Shown here: piece by piece, positions 7,689 through 16,557 of the stretch
Numbering within the stretch: the stretch's first letter is position 1
Layout: each line of letters starts with the position of its first letter
Assembly (NCBI RefSeq): GCF_003194605.1
Contig: NZ_QHKY01000004.1
Coordinates: 310,001 to 374,000 of the forward strand
Source: Nocardioides gilvus
GTDB taxonomy: Bacteria; Actinomycetota; Actinomycetes; Propionibacteriales; Nocardioidaceae
Length of the DNA stretch: 64,000 bases
Direction of reading: 5' to 3'
Notes under the pieces: model-generated
What the model was told of the DNA's origin: nothing
Database searches by the model: none
What the model saw: the letters and a program-made list of their open reading frames with translations, nothing else
Made by a program: the position numbers and the translations under genes

Positions 7689-9191
7689 TCAGCGTCCGTG
7701 CAGGGCGAAACCGCCCTCGACGCCGACGACCCTGGCACCGGTGAAGATCCTGATGGTCTCGACGGTGCCCTCCTCCCCCATGCCGGACAGACCCCAGGCG
7801 GGCCGCGGCGTCATCAGGTGGAGGCTCATGATGGTCGAGCCGTTGACCTTGACCTCACCGGCGCGGACCCGGCGGGCCACTGCGAGGGCTGCTTCGGTGT
7901 CGGTGCCGACGACGTAACCCTCGAGGCCGAACGGCGTGCCGTTGGCCAGCTCGACGGCCTGCTCGACGTCGGAGTAGGTGTGCACCGTGGCCACCGGTCC
8001 GAACAGTTCGTGGATCGCTGCCTCGCTGGGCACGTCCCGGACCAGGGTGGGCGCCAGGAAGTTGCCCGGACCCGTCGGGAGCTCGGTCGTGCTGAAGGCA
8101 CGACCCCCTGCGGCGACCCGCTCCTCGATCCCTTCGTGGAGGGAGGCCAGATGTCCGGCGTGGACGATGGGCCCGAATTCCGTGGCGGCGTCCAGTGGGT
8201 CGCCCACCCGCAGGTCGGACAGTCGCGCACCGATCCTGGTGATCACCTCGTCGGCGATGTGCTCCGGGAGCACCAGGCGGCCCAGGGCTCGGCACCACTG
8301 GCCGTTGAGGGTGGTGAGGAGATCCGCGGCGCTGCGAGCTGCCACGTCGAGATCGGCGTCCGGCATGATCACGAGCGGGTTGTTGCCCCCCAGCTCGAGC
8401 TGCAGCGCGGTGAAGTTGGTGGCACATGCGGCGGCAATGGCCCGACCGGCCTGGAGGCCACCGGTGAAGGAAACCGCCCTGATGCGCGGGTCGTTCACGA
8501 GCGCGCCTCCGACCTTCGCGCCTCCCTGCAGGAGCTGGAAGGTGCCAGCGGGCGCACCCTGCTCAGTGAGGACGCGGTCGATGACCATGGCCAGCGCAGT
8601 GGTGCCCCACGGGGCGTACTCGCTGGGCTTGAGGATCGACGGGGCGCCTGCCGCCAGCGAGCTGGCGATCTTGTGCGCGGCCATCGGGGCCGGGGCGTTC
8701 CACGGGACCAGGCTCAGCGACGGGCCCAGCGGCAGTCGGTGGACCTCGACGTTGTTGCCGTGCTCGCCGACCGTGTTCTCCAGGAGCACGCCGTTGCGCA
8801 GCATGCCGGCAGCCAGGTGGAAGGCACCCGGCACGATCACGCCGACGATGGACGTCTGGGAGATCGGGACCCCCGTGGCAACCGACTCCAGGGCGGCCAG
8901 GTGGGGCACCTCGGCCTCCAGCGCTGCGCCGATGGCCTCGAGGATCTCGGCACGGCGCTCGACCGGGACACTGCTCCAGACTCCGGTGTGGTGCACCCGG
9001 TCCGCAGCAGCCAGGGCTGCTTCGACCGCTTCGTCGTCGCTGGCTGCGGCGGCGCCCAGGGCCTCGCCGGTGTACGGGTCGCAGAGGTCGACCTGGAGCG
9101 TGTCGGTCGGCATCGACCAGACCCCGTCGACGAGTTGCTCGACGGCAGGCCGCCGGAGGTCACCACGCGAGAAGGCGTCGGACATCCTCAC
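7689..9191 (-). CDS. Aldehyde dehydrogenase (NAD(P)+-dependent)
   Basis: 500 residues when read from GTG 9191, which overlaps the preceding stop (GTGA); ATG 9185 is the alternative. Glu266 lies in LELGGN and the nucleophile Cys300 in NGQWCRAL, a variant of the usual GQ-x-C motif with Trp before Cys. PWNAP is at 163-167 and Lys188 in the segment LKPSE. The protein resembles benzaldehyde/semialdehyde-type ALDHs only in general terms. Being coupled to the flavoprotein oxygenase gene, it would act on an aldehyde released by that oxygenation. Substrate unknown. Confidence 0.9.
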   Translation of the reverse strand: MRMSDAFSRGDLRRPAVEQLVDGVWSMPTDTLQVDLCDPYTGEALGAAAASDDEAVEAALAAADRVHHTGVWSSVPVERRAEILEAIGAALEAEVPHLAALESVATGVPISQTSIVGVIVPGAFHLAAGMLRNGVLLENTVGEHGNNVEVHRLPLGPSLSLVPWNAPAPMAAHKIASSLAAGAPSILKPSEYAPWGTTALAMVIDRVLTEQGAPAGTFQLLQGGAKVGGALVNDPRIRAVSFTGGLQAGRAIAAACATNFTALQLELGGNNPLVIMPDADLDVAARSAADLLTTLNGQWCRALGRLVLPEHIADEVITRIGARLSDLRVGDPLDAATEFGPIVHAGHLASLHEGIEERVAAGGRAFSTTELPTGPGNFLAPTLVRDVPSEAAIHELFGPVATVHTYSDVEQAVELANGTPFGLEGYVVGTDTEAALAVARRVRAGEVKVNGSTIMSLHLMTPRPAWGLSGMGEEGTVETIRIFTGARVVGVEGGFALHGR

Positions 9192-10483
9192 GCCCCCGGC
9201 TTCTTGAAGCTGTCAGTGGTGGTGAGACCGGCGTAGCCCTCGTCCTCGACGATCATCTTGGCGAGGTCGAGCTTGCCACGCTCGGCCGGGAACGCCTGGA
9301 CCAGACCCATGGCGGTGTCGCGGACGGCGCGCCCGATCTCGTTGCTCATCAGGGCACCGGAGGTGCCACACATCTTGAAGGCGATCATGGCGACCTCGTG
9401 CGCGTGCTCGGTGATGGCACCCTTCGCCAGCTTCCAGCTCTGCACGACCTCCTTCTTCGGCAGGATCGGCGGGTCGGAGGCCTCCAGGTCGATCTGGCGA
9501 CGCAACCACAGGTGGGCCTCGGCCAGGTGGGTCTCGGCTTCCCCGATCATCACCTGGTGCATCGGGGAAGAGGCGATCGGCTTGCCGGTGTCGGCGAACT
9601 TCGCGTTCATCACCCGGTTCAGGGCGAAGCCCCAGACGCCCTGGGCGATGCCGGCGTAGATCGACGCGATGGCGATCTGGTTGCCGACCCAGGAGCCGCG
9701 CGACATCGTGGTGGCCCTGGAGAAACCACCGGGGACGGCGAGCGCCAACTCGTCGGGCACGAACGCGTTCTCCATGACCAGACCGTTGTTGTCCGAGGCA
9801 CGCATCCCCAGACCGACCCACGGCGAGCGCGAGCGGGCGCCGACGGTGTCTCGGGGCACCAGGAAGAGGGTGAGGGCATCGAGCCCCTCGACGTCCTCAC
9901 GACGGGCCGTGACGAGGTAGTAGTCAGCCGAGCCGGAGAGGCAACCGAAGGACTTCTCACCGTTGAGGAACCACCCGCCGTCGGTCCGGGACGCGGTGGT
10001 GCGGATCAGCACGTTGGCGTTGGAGGCCTTCACCGCCTCGGAGGCGAAGTTGCCGATCGCCTTCTTCTCGGTGCCCATCAGGTGGAGCACCTTCTCGGCG
10101 AAGGCACGCACTTCGGGGGCCTCGTCGTCGCTGTAGAGGCCGGCGTCGAGCGCGGCGAGCGGCAGCATGCCTCGCGAGGACGAGGAACAGTGGAAGAAGA
10201 AGGCCAGGGCGGTCGAACCACACACCGTGCCGAGGGCGTACGTGGTGGCCGCGAGGTCACGCAGGCCACCGCCGAGGCCACCGAACTCCTCGGGCACAAC
10301 CAGACCCAGCAGACCAGCGTCGCCGAGCAGCTTGATGTGGCCTTCGGGAAGCGCCGCGTCGATGTCCGCCGACTCGGCTGCAGCGGCGATCGCCGGCAGC
10401 ACGGACTCGACCCGGCGAGCGCGCTCGCGCTCCGCCTCGGTCAGGTCGGGGAGGATGTTCTCGGCGGTGAGCTTTTCGGTCAT
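9188..10483 (-). CDS. Acyl-CoA-dehydrogenase-fold flavoprotein, probable two-component monooxygenase
   Basis: 431 residues with the acyl-CoA dehydrogenase fold: an N-terminal helical domain ending in the motif VVPEEFGGLGG, a central beta domain with GWFLNGEKSF, and a C-terminal helical domain. ACAD-fold enzymes fall into dehydrogenases and group D flavin monooxygenases (HsaA, HpaB and DszC types). Because the upstream coupled gene encodes a flavin reductase (ATGA overlap at 10480), the oxygenase role is preferred. It would use reduced flavin to hydroxylate or cleave a ring or heteroatom. A dehydrogenase role remains possible. AGGAG eight bases before ATG 10483 supports the start. Confidence 0.82.
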   Translation of the reverse strand: MTEKLTAENILPDLTEAERERARRVESVLPAIAAAAESADIDAALPEGHIKLLGDAGLLGLVVPEEFGGLGGGLRDLAATTYALGTVCGSTALAFFFHCSSSSRGMLPLAALDAGLYSDDEAPEVRAFAEKVLHLMGTEKKAIGNFASEAVKASNANVLIRTTASRTDGGWFLNGEKSFGCLSGSADYYLVTARREDVEGLDALTLFLVPRDTVGARSRSPWVGLGMRASDNNGLVMENAFVPDELALAVPGGFSRATTMSRGSWVGNQIAIASIYAGIAQGVWGFALNRVMNAKFADTGKPIASSPMHQVMIGEAETHLAEAHLWLRRQIDLEASDPPILPKKEVVQSWKLAKGAITEHAHEVAMIAFKMCGTSGALMSNEIGRAVRDTAMGLVQAFPAERGKLDLAKMIVEDEGYAGLTTTDSFKKPGA

Positions 10484-11754
10484 CCTGTTGCTCCTACGGT
10501 GTTTCGGGCGCCCAGCGCCGTGCGGTCGGTGTGGTGGATGGTGCCCAGTCGCACGGCGAGGGCACTGATGGCTTCGCCGTCGACTGCACAGGCGACGTCG
10601 AGGGTGCCGAGCAGGCGGATCAGGTCTTCGACGGCGACCGAATGGCTCAGCTGTCCCAGGGCGGTGTCGAAGTCACGCACTCCACTCTTGAGAGCGGTCA
10701 GGACCTTGACCAACGCCAGGCGGTCACCGCTGTCGAGCCGCATGCGCAGTGCGGTGGGGCGCGCCAGGGGCACTGCTTCCTGCAGCAGGTCGCGCACCTC
10801 CAGCGCGGTTGCCGCGCCTGCTGTGTCAGGGAGACAGATCTCCTTCACGCCAGCGGCGCTGAGCTGCTCGACGGACTCCAGCACGGCCTCGCGGAGTGCG
10901 GGGTCGAAAGCCATGGCCAGTGAGACCGACACTCGGTCGGCGATCCCGTCCAGACTGGACAGGGCCTGCTGGAGGCTGGCTGGCACGCCGGGATCAGCGG
11001 TCAGCTCGATCACGCCGGCCCCGCACTCCAGCGCCTTCTGGGCCTGGAGACGGTCGCCGACCAGCACGCTCGTCATGGTGCGGTCGCTGGGCCAGGGAAC
11101 GTCCGACAGCACGACGTCGTCCTCGGCGGCACAGGTCAGGTCGGCCACGCGCAGTCGCACTCCGGCGGCCGTGGTCACCGCGACGGCGTCGGTCAACTGC
11201 GGGGCGAGCCTCGAGTTGCGCAGCGCGTCGACGAGACCGGTGTCGCTGATCGTCGCCACGTCGGGCAGCACATCGGCGAACTGGCCCCAGCCTCGCGAAT
11301 GGAACAGAAGCGGAGCAGAACGTCGCGCGTTGTGCGCCGCCACGACCTCTCCGACGAAGATGGTGTGGTCGCCTCCGTCGTACTCGTGCACCACGCGACA
11401 GTCGACCCAACCGAGGGCGGAGTCGAGCAGCGACGCACCGGTCTCGGCGACGGTCCACGACTCGCCCTCGAACCGGTCCTCGACGCCCTTCACCATGCCG
11501 GCGAAACGACGCGCGACCTCCATGTTGTCCTTGGCGAGCACGTTGACCCCGAAGATCCCGGAGTCGGAGATGAGCTTGTGGGTGTAGAGCGTCTTCACCA
11601 GACAGACCGACACCAGGGGCGGGTCAAGACTCACGCTGGAGAACGAACTGGCCGTCATGCCCTTGCGCACGCCGTCGGCGTCGACCGTGGTCACGATCGT
11701 GACCCCACTGGGCCACTGCGCCATCACGTCCCGAAACGTAGCGGGATCCACCAT
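10480..11754 (-). CDS. Flavin reductase fused to an HMG-CoA-lyase-like barrel
   Basis: 424 residues in two domains. Residues 1 to about 165 form a flavin reductase domain (segments MAQWPSGVTIVTT, GMTASSFSSVSLDPPL, HTIFVGEV), the FMN/FAD reductase partner of two-component monooxygenases. Residues from about 180 to 410 look like an HMG-CoA-lyase/DRE-TIM barrel: VSVSLAMAF, AGVKEICLPDTAG and GVRDFDTALGQL appear in the usual order. The lyase domain lacks the N-terminal R-D-G metal/catalytic motif, the H-x-H pair and the Cys loop, so it is probably inactive or regulatory. AGGAGG lies seven bases before ATG 11754; a longer frame from 11814 lacks such a site. It drives an operon continuing to 6189. 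Confidence 0.85.
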   Translation of the reverse strand: MVDPATFRDVMAQWPSGVTIVTTVDADGVRKGMTASSFSSVSLDPPLVSVCLVKTLYTHKLISDSGIFGVNVLAKDNMEVARRFAGMVKGVEDRFEGESWTVAETGASLLDSALGWVDCRVVHEYDGGDHTIFVGEVVAAHNARRSAPLLFHSRGWGQFADVLPDVATISDTGLVDALRNSRLAPQLTDAVAVTTAAGVRLRVADLTCAAEDDVVLSDVPWPSDRTMTSVLVGDRLQAQKALECGAGVIELTADPGVPASLQQALSSLDGIADRVSVSLAMAFDPALREAVLESVEQLSAAGVKEICLPDTAGAATALEVRDLLQEAVPLARPTALRMRLDSGDRLALVKVLTALKSGVRDFDTALGQLSHSVAVEDLIRLLGTLDVACAVDGEAISALAVRLGTIHHTDRTALGARNTVGATG

Positions 11755-11782
11755 GGAGGCACCTCCTGTCTGGATCGAGAAT

Positions 11783-11789
11783 ATACGAT
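11783..11789. promoter_or_regulatory. ATAYGAT element, flavin reductase side
   Basis: ATACGAT inside ATATACGATATCTA, 28 bases before the flavin reductase start and in the shared intergenic region with the GntR gene. On the reverse strand it reads ATATCGTATAT, close to half of the palindrome ATCGTATACGAT typical of some GntR/FCD operators. Confidence 0.45.
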
Positions 11790-11849
11790 ATCTACTCCAG
11801 TTGCGACGCCGCATCGCCCAATGTTTCTGGAGAAGCGCCTGTCCCCGCT

Positions 11850-11856
11850 ATATGAT
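11850..11856. promoter_or_regulatory. ATAYGAT element, GntR side
   Basis: ATATGAT in CTATATGATCTAG (11848-11860), an imperfect palindrome about 70 bases before the GntR start. A second copy in this divergent region would suit autoregulation; a -10 hexamer TATGAT is the simpler alternative. Confidence 0.4.
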
Positions 11857-11924
11857 CTAGTGGATCGCGCTCGTCGCCGGGCCTGTGATCACCCCTCACC
11901 CGTTTTTCGAGAAGGCTGGAATCC

Positions 11925-12614
11925 ATGACCGCTCGCACGGACCCCCGAGTGCGTTCCATCAGCCACCGTTCCCTCGTGGACCGGGTGACCGACGAGCTGC
12001 ACCGCGCGATCCTCAACGGTGACATCGCGCCCGGATCGACCGTGTCGATCGTGGAACTCTGCAAGGAGTTCGACGTGAGCCACATCCCCGTGCGCGAGGC
12101 GCTGCGGCGACTCGAGAGTGAGGGCGTGGTGAGCCTGCGCCCCGGACGCTCCGCCGTCGTCGCGTCGTTGAGCGCCGAGGACCTGAGCAAGATCTACCAC
12201 CTGCGCAAGCTCATCGAGGGCGACCTGGTCGTCAAGGCCACTCCGCACCTGGACGCCGCGGCACTCGAGCGCGCCCAGGTGGCGATGCTCGAGTACGCCA
12301 CCATCGAGCGCGAGGCTTCCCGGCTCGCTGCCGCGCACCATGCCTTCCACGCGGCCTTCCTCGACGACGCCCTGGGCACCGCGGACCGTCGCATCCTCGA
12401 GATCCTCTGGACCTCCTCCGACCGCTACCTCCACCTGCTGCTCGGCGACCTGGACAAAGGACCCGAGAAGACCCAGGCCCGGATCGACGAGCACCAGGAG
12501 CTTCTCGACCTGGCCAAGGCTGGAAAGACCGAGCAACTGCGTGACGCCTGGGTGGCTCACCTGGACAGCTCGGAGCAGGCCCTGCTCGAGGCACTCGCAG
12601 CACGCGAGAGCTGA
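11925..12614 (+). CDS. GntR-family transcriptional regulator (FadR/FCD subfamily)
   Basis: 229 residues. The N-terminal winged helix (about 15-80) has the motif VSHIPVREALRRLESEGVV, diagnostic of GntR; the C-terminal helical FCD domain includes His-containing motifs (HHAFHAAF, DEHQELL) that in this family bind a metal and an organic-acid ligand. It is divergent from the flavin reductase operon. The ATAYGAT elements on both sides of this intergenic region, and at three other promoters in the left half, make it the likely regulator of the RCCR/Rieske operon and neighbours. A ligand such as a small carboxylate or pathway intermediate is expected. Regulon membership is inference from sequence motifs. 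Confidence 0.9.
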   Translation: MTARTDPRVRSISHRSLVDRVTDELHRAILNGDIAPGSTVSIVELCKEFDVSHIPVREALRRLESEGVVSLRPGRSAVVASLSAEDLSKIYHLRKLIEGDLVVKATPHLDAAALERAQVAMLEYATIEREASRLAAAHHAFHAAFLDDALGTADRRILEILWTSSDRYLHLLLGDLDKGPEKTQARIDEHQELLDLAKAGKTEQLRDAWVAHLDSSEQALLEALAARES

Positions 12615-12641
12615 ACCGCCACCACGTCGCATGCACTCCGA

Positions 12642-12669
12642 GGCGCCACCCGAGTTGACGGGTGGCGCC
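12642..12669. terminator. Bidirectional stem-loop terminator
   Basis: An 11-base perfect inverted repeat (GGCGCCACCCG / CGGGTGGCGCC) with a 6-base loop lies between the convergent GntR and tandem-nitrilase genes. No long T tract is seen. Confidence 0.75.
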
Positions 12670-12703
12670 CCGTTGCGCTGTGGAGGTCACTCAGAGTGGC
12701 CGG

Positions 12704-14368
12704 TCAGCGCCTGAGGAGCGAGTCCGTCAACTGCCACGGGCGACCGTCGACCAGGTCAGTTCCCTTGCTGACGAAGCGGTTGACCGCGCACTCGGGCCGC
12801 AGTACGGCCGTGGTGATCGGCCCCTCGGCGAGCACCGGGTCCGGGCGACTGATCACTCCGTCGAAGGGTCGCTCCCAACCCGATCCCCACAGGGTGAAGT
12901 TGTGCGAAAGCGGCACGAGCATCCCGCCCGGAAGTTCGCGTCCGGCGCGACCGGCCACAACCAGGTTGACCCTGTTCTCGGCGGCACGCTCCAGAAGCAT
13001 CGGGTCGAGGTCGTGCGCCGTCTCCACGGAGAAGGGGACGGCGACCACGTCGGCATCCCGGAAGGCCACCAGGCGGAAGGTCTCCGGGTAGAGGGCGTCG
13101 TCACCCACCACCACCGCCAGGCGACCCCACGGGGTCTCGAGCAGGGTGACCTCGTCACCGAGGCTCTTCACCCACTGCGCATGACGTGCACTGTGATGGA
13201 GTTGCACCTGGCGCAGCAGCACACCGCGCTGGCCGATGACCAGGCCGACGTGTCGGTCGCCGTCGACGACAGAGGTCACCACGAGCGAGTCGGACCCCGC
13301 GAGCAGACCCGTGATCGCCTCGACGCCGAGGCCAGCGGCGGGCTCGGTGGTCCCGTCTCCCCCCGCATGGGCAGCCAGCTCCGGGAGCACCACCAACTCA
13401 GGTCCTCCTGCCAGGGCCGCGGCCAGCAGTGCGGCGAGATCATCGCCCTCGGAGGGGGTCACAGCCACGGCGGTGATCGCCGGCGCTCCGGCCGGAGCCC
13501 GACGCCCGACCGGCGCAGCCCCGATCGAGCCGTACAGCTCGGGACGCCTGGAGGTGAAGATGTCGGTGCCGTCGGCGCGCCGCTTGTCCGTGGCCAGGGT
13601 GACGTCGATGTCAGCGACCACGACCGCCTCGCCTGTCTTCGGCCCCATGGCGACCACCGTGCCGTCCGGCGCCACGATCTGCGCCTCGCCGACACCGTGC
13701 AGGCGTTCGACCGGCACGCCGACCCGCGAGGCGACGGCCTCGATGCTGTGTGCCGGGACCAGCGGGCCCACCTTGTTGGCGGCCACGATCCACACCTTGT
13801 TCTCCACGGCACGCACCGGCACGTGCAGGGTGGCCTCGTCCAGGGCGAACGAGTTGATGCTGTTGAGCAGCACTGTCGCGCCGTCCAGGGCCAGCATGCG
13901 TGGGGTCTCGTTGATGACGCCGTCCATGCAGGAGTAGAGACCGAAGGTGGCGAGCTCGGTCTCCACCACCGGGACGCGCTCGACGGCAGGATCGAGGTGG
14001 TCGCGCTCGCTGCCCATCAGGACCTGCTTGTCACTGACCGACAGGATCTGGCCCTCAGGCGAGAACAGGACGTTGGATCCGCTCACGCGCCCGTCGGTGC
14101 GCTGCAGCGTCACGTTGACCATCAGATGGAGGGAGTGCCGGGCCGCCCGCTCGCCCAACGCGGCGAGGAACGGGCCGTCCAGCTTCAGCGCCTTCGTCCT
14201 GGCGTGCTCACGATCGGAGTACCACGAGACGTGGTTGCTGAACTCCGGCAGCACCACCACCTCGGCGCCCTGGGCGGCCGCCTCGTCGGTCATCCGCAGG
14301 CACGTGGCCAGGTTGGCCTCGACGTCCTCGGTCACGGCGAACTGCAGGGCAGCAACGCGAAGCGTCAC
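12704..14368 (-). CDS. Tandem nitrilase-superfamily protein, second domain lacks the catalytic Cys
   Basis: 554 residues, about twice a normal nitrilase/amidase, with two C-N hydrolase domains (about 1-290 and 295-554). Domain 1 has the triad Glu42 (VVLPEF), Lys114 (SVSDKQ) and Cys147 (LYSCMDG). Domain 2 retains Glu330 (VVLPEL), but the segment that should carry Cys reads VGDDALYPE (421-429), so the nucleophile is missing. Domain 1 should hydrolyse an amide or nitrile; domain 2 is likely structural. GTG 14368 is chosen because GAGGAGG precedes it closely; the frame extends further upstream without a ribosome site. It is divergent from the MFS gene and shares an ATAYGAT element with it. A half-amide from an imide ring would be a fitting substrate (inference). 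Confidence 0.85.
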   Translation of the reverse strand: MTLRVAALQFAVTEDVEANLATCLRMTDEAAAQGAEVVVLPEFSNHVSWYSDREHARTKALKLDGPFLAALGERAARHSLHLMVNVTLQRTDGRVSGSNVLFSPEGQILSVSDKQVLMGSERDHLDPAVERVPVVETELATFGLYSCMDGVINETPRMLALDGATVLLNSINSFALDEATLHVPVRAVENKVWIVAANKVGPLVPAHSIEAVASRVGVPVERLHGVGEAQIVAPDGTVVAMGPKTGEAVVVADIDVTLATDKRRADGTDIFTSRRPELYGSIGAAPVGRRAPAGAPAITAVAVTPSEGDDLAALLAAALAGGPELVVLPELAAHAGGDGTTEPAAGLGVEAITGLLAGSDSLVVTSVVDGDRHVGLVIGQRGVLLRQVQLHHSARHAQWVKSLGDEVTLLETPWGRLAVVVGDDALYPETFRLVAFRDADVVAVPFSVETAHDLDPMLLERAAENRVNLVVAGRAGRELPGGMLVPLSHNFTLWGSGWERPFDGVISRPDPVLAEGPITTAVLRPECAVNRFVSKGTDLVDGRPWQLTDSLLRR

Positions 14369-14388
14369 GGTTCCTCCTCTATATCCTG

Positions 14389-14395
14389 ATACGAT
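14389..14395. promoter_or_regulatory. ATAYGAT element between nitrilase and MFS genes
   Basis: ATACGAT in CTATATCCTGATACGAT (14380-14395, reverse strand ATCGTATCAGGATATAG). This is nearly the same 16-18 base block as upstream of the CoA-transferase/HMGL pair, the best-conserved pair in the set. Confidence 0.5.
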
Positions 14396-14451
14396 TTCGC
14401 AATCTTGCCATAGCCCCGCCCTCCATTCTCCTGACGCCGGAAAGAGGAACC

Positions 14452-15888
14452 ATGTCGCACGACGTGTCCCCGCCCGAGCTCGAAGGCGACACCGCCTTCT
14501 CCGCAGCACCCATGACGCTCGTGGCCTTCCCCAAGAAGCCGGCTGTCACGATCGACCCGAACAAGGAAGCACCCTTCGGCTGGTGGCCCGCCGTCGTGAT
14601 CGCCCTGGTGGCCTTCATCGACCGCGTGGAGGTCAACCTGATCGCCGGGGCCCTCCCCCAGATCCAGGACCACTTCGGCTTCAGTGACACCTGGGCGGGG
14701 GCGATCCCCACGGCGGCCTCCGTGGCTGGAGCACTCCTCGTGCTGCCGGCGGGTCGCCTGGCCGATCGGGCACCTCGCGTCGTCACGATCGCGGTCGTGG
14801 TGCTCATCTGGTCGCTCTGCTCGGTGGCCAGCGGCCTGGCGACGGGCTTCATGATGTTCTTCCTGGTCCGGATCATCATCGGTGGTGCCGGTCAGCTGTA
14901 CAACCCGCCCGCCTCCTCCCTGCTCGCCGACTACTACCCGGCCCGCAGCCGCGCCAAGGCGTACGGTTTCGAACGTGCCGGCTACTACATGGGTCTGCCG
15001 GCCGGCGTCATCCTCGGCGGCGCGATCGCCGAGGCCTTCGACTGGCGCACGGTCTTCTTCGTGGCCGCGGTGCCGGGTCTCCTCGTGGCCGCCATCGTGC
15101 TCACGGTCAAGGACCCGATCCGCGGTCTGGGCGACCGTCTCGAGCACGCCCGCACCGGCAACATGGCGGCTGCCAACAGGGAGACGGTGACCGACACCCG
15201 GAGCATCTGGTCCCAGACGTCTGATCTGCTCAGCATCCCCACCCTGCGCGGAGTCACCGTCGCACTCGCGATGCTCTCCCTCGGTGTCGCCGGGCTCTTC
15301 TACTGGGTCCCCACCTTCTTGCACCGCGTCGAAGGCGTCAGTGAAGCAACGGGCGCCACGCTCTCCGGAGCTGTCGGCGGCACCGGCATCGTCATCGGCA
15401 TCGTGCTCGGCTCCAAGTTCGGCGACAAGTACCACGGCATCCGCAAGGGATGGCGGATCAACGTCTCCGCCGCCTTCCTGCTCGTCGGCGCGATCGGTCT
15501 GACCGGCACCGTCCTCCTGCCCGGCGTGGAGATGCGCAGCGCCATGATCGCCCTGGCCTGCGTCGGCTTCGCCGCCGCCATCCCCAACATGACTGCAGCC
15601 AACGCTGACGTGCTCCCGGCGAATGGTCGAGGCATGGGTTTCGCCGTGCTGACCTTTCTCGTGACGCTGGGCGGCTCTGCCGGCCCGCTGCTCATCGGCT
15701 TCGTCTCCACGCAGATCGGCTCCATCTTCGAGCTCAACCAGGCCGACTCACTGCAGTACGCGATGTTGGTGCTGTTGCCACCGCTCTTCATCTGCATCGG
15801 CGTCGCACTGCGGATTCGCAACACCTACGACGACGACGCCGCGCGAGCCATGGCCTCGGGTGGCCGCGAAGAGCCCCTCGTCCACTGA
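14452..15888 (+). CDS. Major facilitator superfamily transporter
   Basis: 478 residues with about twelve hydrophobic segments after a 40-residue cytoplasmic N terminus. The loop between segments 2 and 3 reads GRLADRAPR, the MFS signature region (G-x-x-x-D-R). The protein belongs to the anion/aromatic-acid or sugar-phosphate-like carriers in appearance (EVNLIAGALPQIQDHFG in segment 1), but the substrate cannot be read. AGAGGA precedes ATG 14452 by four bases. It is transcribed away from the tandem nitrilase and probably under the same regulator, so it may import the substrate or export a product of the left-half pathway. Confidence 0.9.
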   Translation: MSHDVSPPELEGDTAFSAAPMTLVAFPKKPAVTIDPNKEAPFGWWPAVVIALVAFIDRVEVNLIAGALPQIQDHFGFSDTWAGAIPTAASVAGALLVLPAGRLADRAPRVVTIAVVVLIWSLCSVASGLATGFMMFFLVRIIIGGAGQLYNPPASSLLADYYPARSRAKAYGFERAGYYMGLPAGVILGGAIAEAFDWRTVFFVAAVPGLLVAAIVLTVKDPIRGLGDRLEHARTGNMAAANRETVTDTRSIWSQTSDLLSIPTLRGVTVALAMLSLGVAGLFYWVPTFLHRVEGVSEATGATLSGAVGGTGIVIGIVLGSKFGDKYHGIRKGWRINVSAAFLLVGAIGLTGTVLLPGVEMRSAMIALACVGFAAAIPNMTAANADVLPANGRGMGFAVLTFLVTLGGSAGPLLIGFVSTQIGSIFELNQADSLQYAMLVLLPPLFICIGVALRIRNTYDDDAARAMASGGREEPLVH

Positions 15889-15908
15889 CGTCGGGGACCA
15901 CGTACGCC

Positions 15909-15945
15909 AGGGGCGTCGACGGACATGGGGTCCGTCGACGCCCCT
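15909..15945. terminator. Bidirectional stem-loop terminator
   Basis: A 16-base inverted repeat (AGGGGCGTCGACGGAC / GTCCGTCGACGCCCCT) with a 5-base loop lies between the convergent MFS and cupin-like genes. Confidence 0.8.
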
Positions 15946-15978
15946 GCTGCATTGCCTGACCGCACGAGGGTGCAGGGG

Positions 15979-16557
15979 TCAGAGCAGGATGCGTACGACC
16001 GCCGCGCCGGCAACGTCGGGGACCCGCTGACCGGCGGGCACGAAGGCGTACTGCTGGGCCTGGACCCAGACGACCTCGGCGTCGGCGAAGAAGGTCGCAC
16101 CACGGACCTCGTCGCGCCACTCGAGAAGCCCGGCGAAACCCGGACGAGGTCCGCGCACGAGGCCCTCCCCCAGATCGTGCAGGCTCTTTTCCCCCGTCAC
16201 GAGTTCCTCGCCGTCCATCCAGCCACCTCCGGCACCGGTGAAGAAGACCACCGCTCGTGTCCCGTCCGTTGTCGAGGTGGCGGCACGAAGGGCGCGGGGC
16301 TCGATCACGAGCAGCTGACCGGGACTGGCGGTGACTCCGCTGATCGACAGGGAGCCACTCAACGGGAGCATCTCCTCGGCCGCGGGCTGGGTGCCGACGG
16401 CATCGCGGCGCCATCCGTCGGGGAAGTCCACCAGCACACTTCGTACGCCACGATCAGCGTCCTGGTGCAACATCGACATCCTGGCAGGCAGCTCGGCACC
16501 CGCGATGGAGGCCTCGAACCAGGTCAGGTCATCGGAGGTCAGGTCGACGACGATCAT
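15979..16557 (-). CDS. Cupin-like protein, paralogue of the protein at 30061-30639
   Basis: 192 residues, beta-rich, no signal peptide. Shared with the equally long protein at 30061-30639 are LTWF, RMSML, RSVLVDFPD-WRR, QPA-EEM, LSG, GQLL and GGGW. The spacing suggests a single cupin-type barrel of the ChrR/anti-sigma or DUF4437 kind, but the usual H-x-H metal motif is not seen, so a metal site is doubtful. ATG 16557 forms an ATGA overlap with the upstream isochorismatase gene; a longer frame would intrude into it. Function unknown: perhaps binding or isomerisation of a pathway intermediate. Confidence 0.75.
   Translation of the reverse strand: MIVVDLTSDDLTWFEASIAGAELPARMSMLHQDADRGVRSVLVDFPDGWRRDAVGTQPAAEEMLPLSGSLSISGVTASPGQLLVIEPRALRAATSTTDGTRAVVFFTGAGGGWMDGEELVTGEKSLHDLGEGLVRGPRPGFAGLLEWRDEVRGATFFADAEVVWVQAQQYAFVPAGQRVPDVAGAAVVRILL

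Noticed and set aside
6681-9236. An 851-residue plus-strand open frame
   Set aside because: It lies opposite two well-supported aldehyde dehydrogenase genes, has low-complexity Gly/Arg/Asp-rich sequence and no domain; it is a high-GC shadow.
9398-11587. A 729-residue plus-strand open frame
   Set aside because: Antisense to the ACAD-like and flavin reductase genes, which have ribosome sites, motifs and coupled starts.
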